Assembly (NCBI GenBank): GCA_016194745.1
Contig: JACQBA010000011.1
Coordinates: 372,001-436,000 of the forward strand
DNA: 64,000 nucleotides
Direction of reading: 5' to 3'
DNA from: Elusimicrobiota bacterium
GTDB lineage: Bacteria; Elusimicrobiota; Elusimicrobia; UBA1565; JACRDR01
The notes beneath the pieces are model-generated. The model worked only from the letters and a program-made list of their open reading frames with translations, was not told the DNA's origin and made no database searches. The position numbers and the translations under genes are program-made. Position 1 is the stretch's first letter. Each line of letters opens with the position of its first letter. This document shows, piece after piece, positions 50,509-59,416 of the stretch.

Positions 50509-51620
50509 GGCCCGTCCTTTTTTGGTGCCACCTCGCGACGGGCTGCGCGGCGGGCCTGGTCGTCCTGCTGATGTCGGCGACCGGCGTCCTGCTGGCGTTC
50601 GAGCCGTGGATCTTGGCGCGCGTCGAACGCGACCCTCTGCCGGCCGCCTCTTCGGAGCGCGCGAGACCAGAGGCGTTGGTCTCTCGAGCCGTCGGCCTCG
50701 AGAGCGCCGCCAAGCCGACGGCCGTGGTCTTGCGCGCCGACCCTCAGTCGGCCGCCATCGTGCTCTTCGGCTCCCAGCGCACGGTGCTGTTCGGAGCCCA
50801 CGACGGCCGGCTGCTCGACCGTGCTTCGCGCGCGCGTCTGTTCTTTAAGTCGGTAGAGGATCTGCACCGCTGGCTCGGCTCGAAGGATTTCGGTCGGCCG
50901 ATCACGGGCGCCGCGAATCTTGCCTTCCTGGGCTTGGTCTGCTCGGGCTTCTTCTTGTGGTGGCCTAGGAAGGGGGGGTTCCGGAAATCAGCGATCTTGG
51001 ACGGTCGATTGAAGGGCCGCGCCAAGGATTGGAACCGGCATAACGTGTTCGGCCTCTGGGCGCTACCGATGCTCTCGATCATCACCGTCTCGGGCGCGGT
51101 CATGTCGTATCCGTGGGCGAACGCGCTCTTATACCGTCTCGCGGGCAGCCCGGCGCCGGCCTCCGCGGCCGCGGACTCAGGAAGAAAGCGCGACGACGGC
51201 AAGACTAAGAGCAAAGCGAAGGATGCTCCGAATCCTGCCGCGGCTGCGGCGTTCGCGGGTCTAGACGCCTTGTGGGACGCCGCGCGGGAAAAGGTGCCGG
51301 CGTGGACGGCGATCACGCTGCGGCTGCCTAAGGACCCGGGCTCTCCCGCTTCGGCTTCCATCGAGGTCCGCGGCGCGCTCGGACCGCCGCATAGATACAA
51401 CCTGACGATAGACCCTGAGACGAAGGCGATCCTCAAGTGGGAGCCGTATGAGACCCACAGTCGTGGGCAGCGCTGGCGGGTCTGGCTCCGTTTTCTTCAT
51501 ACCGGAGAAGCGCTTGCAATACCCGGGCGCGCCTTCGCCGTATTCGCTTCCCTGGCCGGCTGCGTCCTGGTGTGGACGGGTTTTGCGATGGCGCTGCGTC
51601 GTTTGCGCGGCGCGGTCTAA
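50505..51620 (+). CDS. PepSY-associated transmembrane protein
   Basis: A 371-residue protein (start ATG 50505 overlapping the PiuC stop as ATGA; ATG 50493 also possible). It has four membrane segments: near residues 11-32 ([20 protein letters not shown]), around 140-160 ([18 protein letters not shown]), around 186-205 and at the end. The RDLHRWLG-type motif is seen as EDLHRWLGS. Such proteins are common in iron-uptake operons and may act as reductases of ferric siderophores. Confidence 0.87.
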   Translation: MRPVLFWCHLATGCAAGLVVLLMSATGVLLAFEPWILARVERDPLPAASSERARPEALVSRAVGLESAAKPTAVVLRADPQSAAIVLFGSQRTVLFGAHDGRLLDRASRARLFFKSVEDLHRWLGSKDFGRPITGAANLAFLGLVCSGFFLWWPRKGGFRKSAILDGRLKGRAKDWNRHNVFGLWALPMLSIITVSGAVMSYPWANALLYRLAGSPAPASAAADSGRKRDDGKTKSKAKDAPNPAAAAAFAGLDALWDAAREKVPAWTAITLRLPKDPGSPASASIEVRGALGPPHRYNLTIDPETKAILKWEPYETHSRGQRWRVWLRFLHTGEALAIPGRAFAVFASLAGCVLVWTGFAMALRRLRGAV

Positions 51621-51633
51621 CTCAAGCGCGCGC

Positions 51634-51650
51634 TCAATACTGAGTTTCAA
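51634..51650. promoter_or_regulatory. Fur-like palindrome 3
   Basis: On the minus strand TTGAAACTCAGTATTGA, matching the two exbB-side sites. It lies upstream of the halogenase-like gene (-34 relative to its TATAAT). Confidence 0.5.
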
Positions 51651-51683
51651 TTTTCTCAATTCCTGCCGTCTCCAGGGCCTCCG

Positions 51684-51689
51684 TATAAT
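51684..51689 (+). promoter_or_regulatory. -10 element before the halogenase-like gene
   Basis: Perfect TATAAT; the -35 region (around 51660) is weak. Start would be near 51696, 19 nt before the ATG. Confidence 0.5.
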
Positions 51690-51714
51690 GTTCGAGAAGG
51701 GGAATGGAGGAAAC

Positions 51715-53475
51715 ATGGGTGCGTTCGACGGCAGGACATACGACGTTGCGATCATGGGCGGAGGCCCGGCGGGCGCGACGCTGGCGGCGCGGCTGGCGCG
51801 CGAGACGGCGCTGAGCGTCGCGGTGTTCGAAGCGGAATTCTTCCCCCGCGACCATATCGGAGAGTCTTTCGTCCACAGCGTCATCCCCGTGCTGCAAGAG
51901 AGCGGGGCTCTACCGAAAGTGCTGGCGAGCGACTGCTGGGTGAAAAAGTTCGGCGGCTACTACGCCTGGTCCGACCGCCCGTGGCCCACGTACTTCGAGC
52001 ATGCGGCCTGGCGCAAGGACGGACACCTGCGCTGGTCGATCCATTGCAATCGGCCCGAGTTCGATCAGATCCTTCTCGAGCACGCCCGCTCGAGCGGAGC
52101 GGAGGTCTTCGAGGGAACACCCGTCACTGCCGTGCGCCGGGCCGGCGGCGTGACTCGAATCGAGCTCGGCGACGCCGGCGAGACGAGCGCGCGGATCTTC
52201 GTCAACTGCTCGGGCCGGACCGGCAGCAGCACGATCGTCGGCAACAAGCCGTTCCTCTCCCAATACCGCAACATCGCGATCTGGAACCACGTAGTCGGCG
52301 CGAAGCCGCCGCAAAGCGTTCCCGGCGATTGGAACCTTTTTAGCGAAAAGAACCTTTCCCCGATCGGCTGCTTCATCTTCGAGGACGGCTGGTTCTGGTA
52401 CATCCCGGTGCCGAAAATCATCCAAGGACGCCGCGTCCGGACGCATTCCCTCGGCATGGTCACGGACCCGTCCGTCCTGCAGCAGCCGGGGAAGCGCTAC
52501 ACGGACCCGGAGACCTTCATGAGGAAGGCGAAGAGCGTCCGGTTCTTGGGCGAACTGCTCAAGGACGCGGAACTCGTCTCGGACAAGTTCCTTACCGCGA
52601 CGAACTACTCGCGCATCAGCGAGCGGATGTGCGACTTCGACGCCGGCGAGATCCGGGTCGGGGACGCCGCCTACTTCGTCGACCCGCTGTTCTCCTCCGG
52701 CGTGCACTTCGCGCTGCAGCACGCGAGCGCCGCGTTCATCCTCATCCGCGCCGCCCTGGACCGCGCCGTCCCGCAGTCCCTGGCGCGCGACCTCTGGGAG
52801 GACTACGACGCGATCCTACGGACGGTCGCGCAGGGTTTCGCCTTGGGGATCGACCAATGGTACCACGAGATCGCCAAGGACAATCCGGGCAGCGCCTATT
52901 GGGGCCACCGCGGAGGCGAACAGACGTTCGCGACCCGGGAGGAGACCTTCGCCGGGCTTGTCAACGGATCCGTCGGAGGCGACATGCTCCAGATCATGTC
53001 CAAGGGAACCAACGCGATCGATTCGCTCGGCGAGGACGGCTCTCTCCGCCGGACGATGCGCCGCTTGGCGGATCGCGAGCCTCCGGCCGACGCCCTCGTG
53101 CGCCTCAAGCCCGAGGTGCGGATCAAGGAAAGCGCGACGATCGAGGCGCCGCCAGTCCACGAGGGGAAGCCGTCCCCGTTCCTGCACGGGCCCTACTGGG
53201 AGGACCCTCAGGCGCGCGCCGGAGACGTTCGACGGCTGTTTCCCGGCCCCATTCCGTGCCATCGATTTTACGTTCCGGAAGGATCCAACCGAAACCATGT
53301 GAAGTTCGTCGAAGAGCGCCACGGCGGTCTCGGGTTGGCCGAACGGCTGCGCGACGGACGAGCCGCCTACGGGGAACTGAAGGCGTCCTTGACCAAGCCG
53401 CAGCAGCACCTCCTCATGCACCTGATGCTGTCGGACATGATCGATGTGGTGCCGGCGGCCGCGCTCGCGGCCTGA
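51715..53475 (+). CDS. flavin-dependent halogenase-like enzyme
   Basis: A 586-residue FAD protein. Rossmann MGGGPAGATLAA (14-25), PRDHIGESF (44-52), VKKFGGYYAW with Lys77/78 where halogenases have the catalytic Lys, the halogenase signature WFWYIP (226-231; W-x-W-x-I-P), and DPLFSSGVHFAL, the D-P-x-x-S-x-G block. These together are typical of FADH2-dependent halogenases, which chlorinate or brominate aromatic or pyrrole substrates. C-terminal 150 residues are unusual. It is separate from the tonB operon but shares its Fur-like site. Alternative: a related FAD monooxygenase. Confidence 0.8.
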   Translation: MGAFDGRTYDVAIMGGGPAGATLAARLARETALSVAVFEAEFFPRDHIGESFVHSVIPVLQESGALPKVLASDCWVKKFGGYYAWSDRPWPTYFEHAAWRKDGHLRWSIHCNRPEFDQILLEHARSSGAEVFEGTPVTAVRRAGGVTRIELGDAGETSARIFVNCSGRTGSSTIVGNKPFLSQYRNIAIWNHVVGAKPPQSVPGDWNLFSEKNLSPIGCFIFEDGWFWYIPVPKIIQGRRVRTHSLGMVTDPSVLQQPGKRYTDPETFMRKAKSVRFLGELLKDAELVSDKFLTATNYSRISERMCDFDAGEIRVGDAAYFVDPLFSSGVHFALQHASAAFILIRAALDRAVPQSLARDLWEDYDAILRTVAQGFALGIDQWYHEIAKDNPGSAYWGHRGGEQTFATREETFAGLVNGSVGGDMLQIMSKGTNAIDSLGEDGSLRRTMRRLADREPPADALVRLKPEVRIKESATIEAPPVHEGKPSPFLHGPYWEDPQARAGDVRRLFPGPIPCHRFYVPEGSNRNHVKFVEERHGGLGLAERLRDGRAAYGELKASLTKPQQHLLMHLMLSDMIDVVPAAALAA

Positions 53476-53585
53476 GGCGCGCTGTCATAGTCTCGTCACG
53501 TTCGGCGCCGCTTTATTTCGTGGTTCCCTTGCGCCCTGGGGGTAGAACTATTACACTAATATAGACGTTCGCCTCGGGGGTCTGC

Positions 53586-54005
53586 ATGCCTCCCAAAATC
53601 CTAATCGTCGACGACGACGCTGATCTTCGCAAGACGTTGGTCTTGCTCCTGGAGAAGTCCTTCCAGGTGTGCGAGGCCGGCGAGGGCAAATCTGCCCTTG
53701 AAGCCGTCAAGCGCGAGCGTCCCCGCCTCATGATCCTGGACGAATGCATGCCGGGCATGGACGGCCTCGCCGTTCTGCGCGCGGCCCGGGACATCGATCC
53801 GGAACTGACCGTGGTCATGCTGACGGGCGAGAACGAAATGGGCATCGCGATGAAGGCGCTCGAGATGGGCGCTGCGATGTACGTCACGAAGCCCTACGAG
53901 GCGGAGTACTTGCGGGAGCAGGTGGAGCGCTTGGTGACGGCGGGCGCCCGAGCTTCCGACGGCGGGGACAATCCGCGCCCGTGGCGCGTCGAGCCGTCCT
54001 CCTGA
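53586..54005 (+). CDS. single-domain response regulator
   Basis: A 139-residue receiver: IVDDDADL, phospho-Asp near residue 52 (LMILDECMPGMDG), Thr in VVMLTGE and Lys in YVTKPYEA. About 18 extra residues at the C-terminus (ASDGGDNPRPWRVE) have no obvious domain. No kinase adjacent. Confidence 0.9.
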   Translation: MPPKILIVDDDADLRKTLVLLLEKSFQVCEAGEGKSALEAVKRERPRLMILDECMPGMDGLAVLRAARDIDPELTVVMLTGENEMGIAMKALEMGAAMYVTKPYEAEYLREQVERLVTAGARASDGGDNPRPWRVEPSS

Positions 54006-54012
54006 TTCAGCC

Positions 54013-55506
54013 CTAGTCGGGCCCCAACTGGCCGTATGAGCGCTGGCGCATTCCGGCGATGCGCTGATTGGCGGACATCACGACGACCCCGTAACGCTGG
54101 TTCATCGCCTCGATCGTCTGTCCGTTTCCCATGTAGATCACGACGTGTTTCGCTGGATTGCCGTCGAAAATGAGATCGCCCGGCCTGAGCTGCGAGGCGT
54201 CCGTCAGCGGCCTCGACGCGCGCTGTTGGTCCCGGGCAGTGCGCGGGATCCCGTTGAACCCGATATGGCGAAGCCCCGCGACGACGAGCCCCGAGCAGTC
54301 TACTCCCGCTCCGGGCGTCGTGCCGCCCCAGCGGTAGGGCGTTCCTTCGAACTGACGGACCGTGCGCACGAACGCCTCGCGCCAGGTGCCTGCCGTGGCG
54401 GGATCGATCGTCACGGGCGCGGCGGAACCCTGCGGCGCTGCTTGAGGGGCCCGGGCCGTCTGCTGCGGCTGCGATTGAGCCGCCGGAGACGGGCGCTCCG
54501 CGGTGACCGCGGACGTCGGGAGCCACACCTCCGTCGGTTCGAAGCGATTGGTCTTCGGATTGTAATCGGAAAGCGTCGGCGAGCGGCCGTGAACGTAGCC
54601 CGGAGTCTCGCCGATCACCTCGAACGGCTGCCCGCGAAGGGTCTGGGACAACACCTCCGATCCGCCGGGTCCGGGTCTCGACGGATTGGACAGGATGTCG
54701 GTACCGTCCGACTTCGCGTAGACGGTGCGGGCGACGGGTTGACCAGAGACCGTTGGGGCGCCCGACTGCGATCTGGCCGGGGCCTGTCGAGAGTCCGAGC
54801 CGGCGACGCCGTCGGTCCCCGCGTGCTGGCCGTCCATCGAAAAGAAAATTCCGCGGAATTTGGAAAGCCCCGAACGTACGGCGTCGGATGCGGAACCGTT
54901 CAACTGATTTTTCGCGGCTCCCTGCCACGGATTGATCAGCGGACTTGGGACTTTCCCTTGAAGGGCGGAGATGCTCGGATCGGCCGGAAGACTCGCGGAT
55001 GCCGTAGCGGGCGAGAAAGCGTCCGCCGGGCGTCCCGCCGCTTCGGACACCGGCGTCAGGCGCTCCGCGGACGTCAGAACGCTGGGCGCCGCGCCGCCGC
55101 GAAAACCGGACGCGGGCGCGTCGCGCAGGACAGGATCGGCCGAGGAGGGCGTCGTGTCGAGGACCCGCGTCGAAGCCGCGGCGGCGGGTGCTCCGACCGA
55201 GGGGGCGCGCTCCGCGCGGGCGGCGGAAGTCGGGATCGCGGCAACTGCGGGACTCGGGGGCGAGTCGAACGGGCGAAACCGATGTCGCGCTGGTTCGCCG
55301 GCTGCCGCGGGAGCGGTGTCGGTGACGGCGCTCGCGTCGGGAAGCCTGGACGCCGCGATCGGGAGTTCGATGACCGCCGCGGATTCGGCTTCGCTTCGAT
55401 GCGCGAACCGGCGCGAGCCGATCGCGACGCCGGTCAGCGCGAGCAGCGCCGCTCCAAGGACGAGGGCGCGGCGGTCCGAGATCGATCCGAGCTTCAGGCG
55501 GTTCAT
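54013..55506 (-). CDS. exported NlpC/P60 peptidase with long low-complexity region
   Basis: A 497-residue protein: an N-terminal membrane segment (VLGAALLALTGVAIGS), a long Ala/Pro/Ser-rich region (about 30-340) and a C-terminal NlpC/P60 domain with the catalytic Cys in VDCSGLVVAGLR, His in AKHVVIYMG and the PGDLIF turn. Family enzymes cleave peptide bonds in peptidoglycan stems. Its start ATG overlaps the stop of the next gene (TAATG). The pair are paralogues. Confidence 0.9.
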   Translation of the reverse strand: MNRLKLGSISDRRALVLGAALLALTGVAIGSRRFAHRSEAESAAVIELPIAASRLPDASAVTDTAPAAAGEPARHRFRPFDSPPSPAVAAIPTSAARAERAPSVGAPAAAASTRVLDTTPSSADPVLRDAPASGFRGGAAPSVLTSAERLTPVSEAAGRPADAFSPATASASLPADPSISALQGKVPSPLINPWQGAAKNQLNGSASDAVRSGLSKFRGIFFSMDGQHAGTDGVAGSDSRQAPARSQSGAPTVSGQPVARTVYAKSDGTDILSNPSRPGPGGSEVLSQTLRGQPFEVIGETPGYVHGRSPTLSDYNPKTNRFEPTEVWLPTSAVTAERPSPAAQSQPQQTARAPQAAPQGSAAPVTIDPATAGTWREAFVRTVRQFEGTPYRWGGTTPGAGVDCSGLVVAGLRHIGFNGIPRTARDQQRASRPLTDASQLRPGDLIFDGNPAKHVVIYMGNGQTIEAMNQRYGVVVMSANQRIAGMRQRSYGQLGPD

Positions 55507-56936
55507 TAGGGCAATAGGGACGCCGGGTGGGGATCCCGCATCGAGGAGATCCGCTGGGACAGCGAGGATCGGCTCACGGTCATCCCCGTCTGCGGCGCCT
55601 CGATGGCTTGGCCGCCGTCGATGACGATGATGACGTGATGCGCGGGGTCTCCGTCGAAGACGAGATCGCCTGGCTTGAGCTGGGACGCGTCGATGCGCGC
55701 CGACGCGCGCTGCTGGTCGGCGGCAGTCCGGGGGATGCGATTGAATCCCGTGTCGGTGAGCCCGGCGACGACGAGGCCCGAGCAATCCACTCCCCCGTCT
55801 CGGCCTGGGCTCGTGCCTCCGTATCTGTACGGGGTACCCTCATAGCGCTTCACGGCGTCCACGAACGCTTGGCGCGTCTGGTTGGCGGGCGGCGACTGGA
55901 GCAGGGACGCGAGGCCGGCGTCGTCGCTGACAGCCTCCTTCTTCACCCAGCCCTCGGTCGGCTCCCACTTTCCCGTGCTCTTGTTGAGCTCGCTCAGCCG
56001 CTGGGTTTGGACCTTCACCCAGCCGTCCTTCGTCTCGCCCTTGAGCGTGAGCGTCTCGCCTTGCCGCAGCTGCGACAGCCGCGTCTCGGGGCCGCCGCCC
56101 GGCACGCCCATCAAGTCGAGGGTCGCGCCCTTGGAGTACACGGAGCGTTCCAATTCGCCGCCGCCGCCGAGGCCGGGGACGTTCGTGGCGCGCACTCCCT
56201 TGCTTCCCGTCTCGAGCTCGCCGGAGGCGCCGTTGCCGCGGAACCAGCCCGTGAGCCGTCCCGCGAGGCTAGCGGGCCGCTGAGCCTGAGCTCTCGAGGC
56301 CGGCACCAGCACCGCTCCTCCGGCGGCGAGGCCGGGTCCGGGATTCACCGGCGCGTAGGCCGCGATCGATTTCGGCGACGGCGCGCCGCGGATCGACTCG
56401 ATGCCGAGAGCGGGGAACTTGGCGCGCGTCGATTCGGCCGCCGCGCTGATTCCCGCGGGGGCGTCGCGCAGGTCCGAGGCGTCCGCCGCGCCCTGCGCGC
56501 CGCCGGAACGAATGAGCGACGTGCGGTCGATGCGGGCTTTTCGGATGAACGTCCCGAAACCGTCGGCCACGGACTGCGCCGATTCGTCGGCGGGTGAGGG
56601 GGAGTCGATCACGGCCGCTTGCCGTGCGGACGCATAGCTAGACGCCCTAAGCGGGTCGGACACCGCTCCCATGGCCGGCCGGCTGGCGCTGGGCGGGGCG
56701 AAAATGGAGCCGGGTGTCTCCGAATGGTGCTCCGTGGATGAGGCGGCGATGATCGGCAGCGTATCGTCCCTATCGGCAGCGTGCCGAGCCCGCGAGCTGA
56801 AGTGGGGATTGGGCCCGCGCGAAAAAACGATAGTCATGGTAAGGACGAAGACCGCGCCCGTCCCGAGCAGGCTCGTGACGATGTATACGGGCGCTCGGTC
56901 TTCAGGATCCTGACCTGGCGGAAAAGAATCGATCAT
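55506..56936 (-). CDS. exported NlpC/P60 peptidase (paralogue of the previous gene)
   Basis: A 476-residue protein: one N-terminal membrane segment (VYIVTSLLGTGAVFVLTMTI), a low-complexity region, an SH3-like segment (SQLRQGETLTLKGETKDGWV) and an NlpC/P60 domain with VDCSGLVVAGL and HHVIIVI. The last 120 residues closely match those of 54013..55506. A TATTATA -10-like element lies upstream of its ATG. It leads a two-gene operon, suggesting cell-wall remodelling. Confidence 0.9.
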   Translation of the reverse strand: MIDSFPPGQDPEDRAPVYIVTSLLGTGAVFVLTMTIVFSRGPNPHFSSRARHAADRDDTLPIIAASSTEHHSETPGSIFAPPSASRPAMGAVSDPLRASSYASARQAAVIDSPSPADESAQSVADGFGTFIRKARIDRTSLIRSGGAQGAADASDLRDAPAGISAAAESTRAKFPALGIESIRGAPSPKSIAAYAPVNPGPGLAAGGAVLVPASRAQAQRPASLAGRLTGWFRGNGASGELETGSKGVRATNVPGLGGGGELERSVYSKGATLDLMGVPGGGPETRLSQLRQGETLTLKGETKDGWVKVQTQRLSELNKSTGKWEPTEGWVKKEAVSDDAGLASLLQSPPANQTRQAFVDAVKRYEGTPYRYGGTSPGRDGGVDCSGLVVAGLTDTGFNRIPRTAADQQRASARIDASQLKPGDLVFDGDPAHHVIIVIDGGQAIEAPQTGMTVSRSSLSQRISSMRDPHPASLLP

Positions 56937-57039
56937 CGCGTTGGGTCTGACTATATAATAGCCGCGCCGGCCGTAAGATCATGGGCTGATCGGGATAGTC
57001 TCGGATGGGGCTAAGGGCCCACCCGCGGCTCGTCAAAAA

Positions 57040-58707
57040 CTACCGAGATTCCAAGGTAAAATCGCGGCGAGCCTTGAATTCCGCGCCTTGCTTCCATTCG
57101 GGCAAGGCGTCGGCTTGGGCAATGCGCCAGCCGGCCTCGAATAGAAGGCGAAGGTCCTCTACGGCCCCGGAAAGGTCCCAGTCTGCCTTCACTACGTCGG
57201 ACGGCTTGTGGTAGTCCTCGGAGGTGTATTGGGCGCGCTTCTTCAAGCCCCAATCCTTGGGCTTGCCGACGAAGTCCGCGCCGGCGGCGTACCGAAGACC
57301 GGGGACGCCTTTCTTCACGAACTCGAAATGATCGGAGCGGTAGAAGAGGCCTTTCTCCGGTTCCAGATCGGGCATGACGATGCGGTCTTTGCGGCGCGCG
57401 GCGAGGACCACCGCGTCGTCCAATGTCGATTGCCCGAAGCCGATGAAGACGATGTCCCGAGTGCGTCCCCAGACGTTGATGCAGTCGAGGTTCAAGACGC
57501 CCAGCGTCTTGCTCATCCGATAGAACGGGTGCTCCACGTAGTACTTCGTGCCGAGGAGGCCCGTCTCCTCCGCGGTGGGGGAAAGGAAGAGCACCGAGCG
57601 CCGCGGCGCGGGAGAGAGCTTCTCGAACGCCTTCGCCAATTCGAGCAGGCCCGCGACTCCGGAGGCGTTGTCCACGGCGCCCGCGTACGTCCGCGTGCTG
57701 CCCGTCGCCGACGAGGCGCCGAGATGGTCCCAATGGGCGGAGTATACGACCCATTCGTCCTTGAGCTTCGGGTCCGATCCGTCGATCCGCGCGAGGACGT
57801 TGCGCGACGAGACGGTCCGGAGGTCGTTCTTGACGGCGAAGTCCGCGGTCATGGGCACGTCGACCGGCTTGAAGTCCTTGCTGAGGGCTTGCCGCTTGAG
57901 CGCGTCGTAGTCCATCCCCGCCGCGGCGAACAAGCGCCGCGCCGTGGACGAGCTTACCCAGGCTTCCACCGCGGCCCGTCCGGAGTTCTTGTCGGAGGAC
58001 TGGACGTCGAAGCTCTCGTGCTCGTAGCCGGCCTTCAGCACCTCGAAGGGGTAGCCGGCGGTACCGGTCTCGTGGATGACGACCGCCGCGGCGGCGCCTC
58101 TCTCCGCGGCGATCTCATATTTGTACGTCCAGCGGCCGTAATACGTCATCGCCGCGCCGCCGAATTTCCGGTCGTCGAGGCGGTTCGGATTCCTCGGGTC
58201 CGGGAGCTGCGGATCATTGACGAGCATGAGCAGGGTCTTCCCGCGCACGTCCGCGTCCTTGAAGTCGTCCCAATCGAACTCCGGCGCGACGACGCCGTAG
58301 CCGACGAAGACGACGGCGGAACTCGACACCGTCGTCTCCGGGACGAGGCGGCGGGAGACGACGATGGCGTCGTCGGGCACCGACATCGGCAGCGCGGCGC
58401 TCGCGGTCCGGAAGATGGCCGTGCCCCGGGACTTGAATCCCGACAGCGGCACCTCCTGCACGTAGGTCTTGTCGGGATTTCCGGGCTGGAGCCCGAGCTT
58501 GCGGAACTGCTCCGTCAGGTACTCGATCGTCTGGGCTTCGCCCTTCGTTCCGGGCGCGCGGCCTTCGAACTTCTCCGAGGAGAGGATTTGGACGTGCTTG
58601 AGGAGCGATTCTGCGGAAATGGATTCAGCGGCGCCCGTAAGGTCCGCTGCCGCCGCCGGTCCGATGGCCGCCGCGAGGGCGGCCAGACCCAGAAGCCCTC
58701 TACGCAC
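57040..58707 (-). CDS. exported M28-family metallopeptidase
   Basis: A 555-residue protein: signal peptide (first 20 residues, ending IGPAAA), a PA-like insert region (about 130-230) and an M28 zinc peptidase domain: VYSAHWDHLG (first metal His), GAVDNASGVAGLLELA (Asp), FLSPTAEETGLLG (Glu-Glu) and SDHFEFVKKG. All metal-ligand motifs are present, so it should be an active aminopeptidase. It overlaps the DUF190 start region by 8 nt. Confidence 0.93.
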   Translation of the reverse strand: MRRGLLGLAALAAAIGPAAAADLTGAAESISAESLLKHVQILSSEKFEGRAPGTKGEAQTIEYLTEQFRKLGLQPGNPDKTYVQEVPLSGFKSRGTAIFRTASAALPMSVPDDAIVVSRRLVPETTVSSSAVVFVGYGVVAPEFDWDDFKDADVRGKTLLMLVNDPQLPDPRNPNRLDDRKFGGAAMTYYGRWTYKYEIAAERGAAAAVVIHETGTAGYPFEVLKAGYEHESFDVQSSDKNSGRAAVEAWVSSSTARRLFAAAGMDYDALKRQALSKDFKPVDVPMTADFAVKNDLRTVSSRNVLARIDGSDPKLKDEWVVYSAHWDHLGASSATGSTRTYAGAVDNASGVAGLLELAKAFEKLSPAPRRSVLFLSPTAEETGLLGTKYYVEHPFYRMSKTLGVLNLDCINVWGRTRDIVFIGFGQSTLDDAVVLAARRKDRIVMPDLEPEKGLFYRSDHFEFVKKGVPGLRYAAGADFVGKPKDWGLKKRAQYTSEDYHKPSDVVKADWDLSGAVEDLRLLFEAGWRIAQADALPEWKQGAEFKARRDFTLESR

Positions 58708-59020
58708 TCGGACGGTACATCACGACTTCGACCTTCTCCATGGTGACGAGGCCTTCTCGAACGGGTTCGTCGAGCCGGGGCAGAAACCCGGCGATCTTCT
58801 CTTCCGAATCGACGATCTCGATGACGACGGGCAGGCCGTCCTTCGCCCCGAGCTGCCCGTGAGCTAGACCGTAGCCGGTGACGCCCTTGAGCACCGTCGC
58901 GCCGGCCAGACCTTCGTCGCGCGCGCGGCGGACGATCTCCTCGTAGAGCGGACGGCCCTGCCACTTGTCTCCTTCCCCGATGTAAATCCTCAGCAATTTT
59001 CCTGCGGTCGGCATGTTCAT
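58700..59020 (-). CDS. DUF190-family protein
   Basis: A 106-residue protein with the DUF190 pattern: LLRIYIGEGDKWQGRPLYEE, IVRRARDEGLAGATVLKGVT and PVVIEIVDSEEKIAGFLPRL, a ferredoxin-like small fold. It is usually found next to CrcB, as here (12 nt downstream), and it probably supports fluoride export or its control. Confidence 0.9.
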   Translation of the reverse strand: MNMPTAGKLLRIYIGEGDKWQGRPLYEEIVRRARDEGLAGATVLKGVTGYGLAHGQLGAKDGLPVVIEIVDSEEKIAGFLPRLDEPVREGLVTMEKVEVVMYRPSA

Positions 59021-59032
59021 GAAAAGACGCTC

Positions 59033-59407
59033 CTAAAACACCCTGCCCAGCACTTCTCCGATACGGAACGCCGCGAGACCCAAGACTAGGCTGGCGACGA
59101 TGTTCGCTCCGGCCAGGCGCCACGCACCCGTATGGATGAAACCGGCCGTGTCGACGATGAGCGTCGAAAAGGTGCTGTACGCCCCGCAAAAACCCGTCAG
59201 CAGCACCAGGCGGGCTTCAGGTCCGATCTTCAGTCGATCCTGCGACATCGCTGTCACCAGTCCGGCGATGAGACACGCGGACGCGTTCACCCCCAGAACG
59301 CCGTACGGAAAACCGGCCCCGGCGCGGTCCTGCAGACGTCCGGCGACGGCGAATCGCAGCATGCCTCCGGCGACGCTTCCGCCTGAGAGCAGGAGCCAGC
59401 GGGTCAT
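59033..59407 (-). CDS. crcB: fluoride exporter CrcB
   Basis: A 124-residue protein with four membrane segments. GVNASACLIAGLVTA, LTGFCGAYSTFSTLIVDT (the TFST-type motif) and the double-barrelled channel Asn/Phe residues of Fluc channels are visible. No fluoride riboswitch is apparent in the 9 nt separating it from the upstream gene. Confidence 0.93.
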   Translation of the reverse strand: MTRWLLLSGGSVAGGMLRFAVAGRLQDRAGAGFPYGVLGVNASACLIAGLVTAMSQDRLKIGPEARLVLLTGFCGAYSTFSTLIVDTAGFIHTGAWRLAGANIVASLVLGLAAFRIGEVLGRVF

Positions 59408-59416
59408 GAAGAGATT

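Noticed and set aside
59408-59416. Fluoride riboswitch before crcB
   Set aside because: Only 9 bases separate crcB from the upstream gene; no riboswitch fits.
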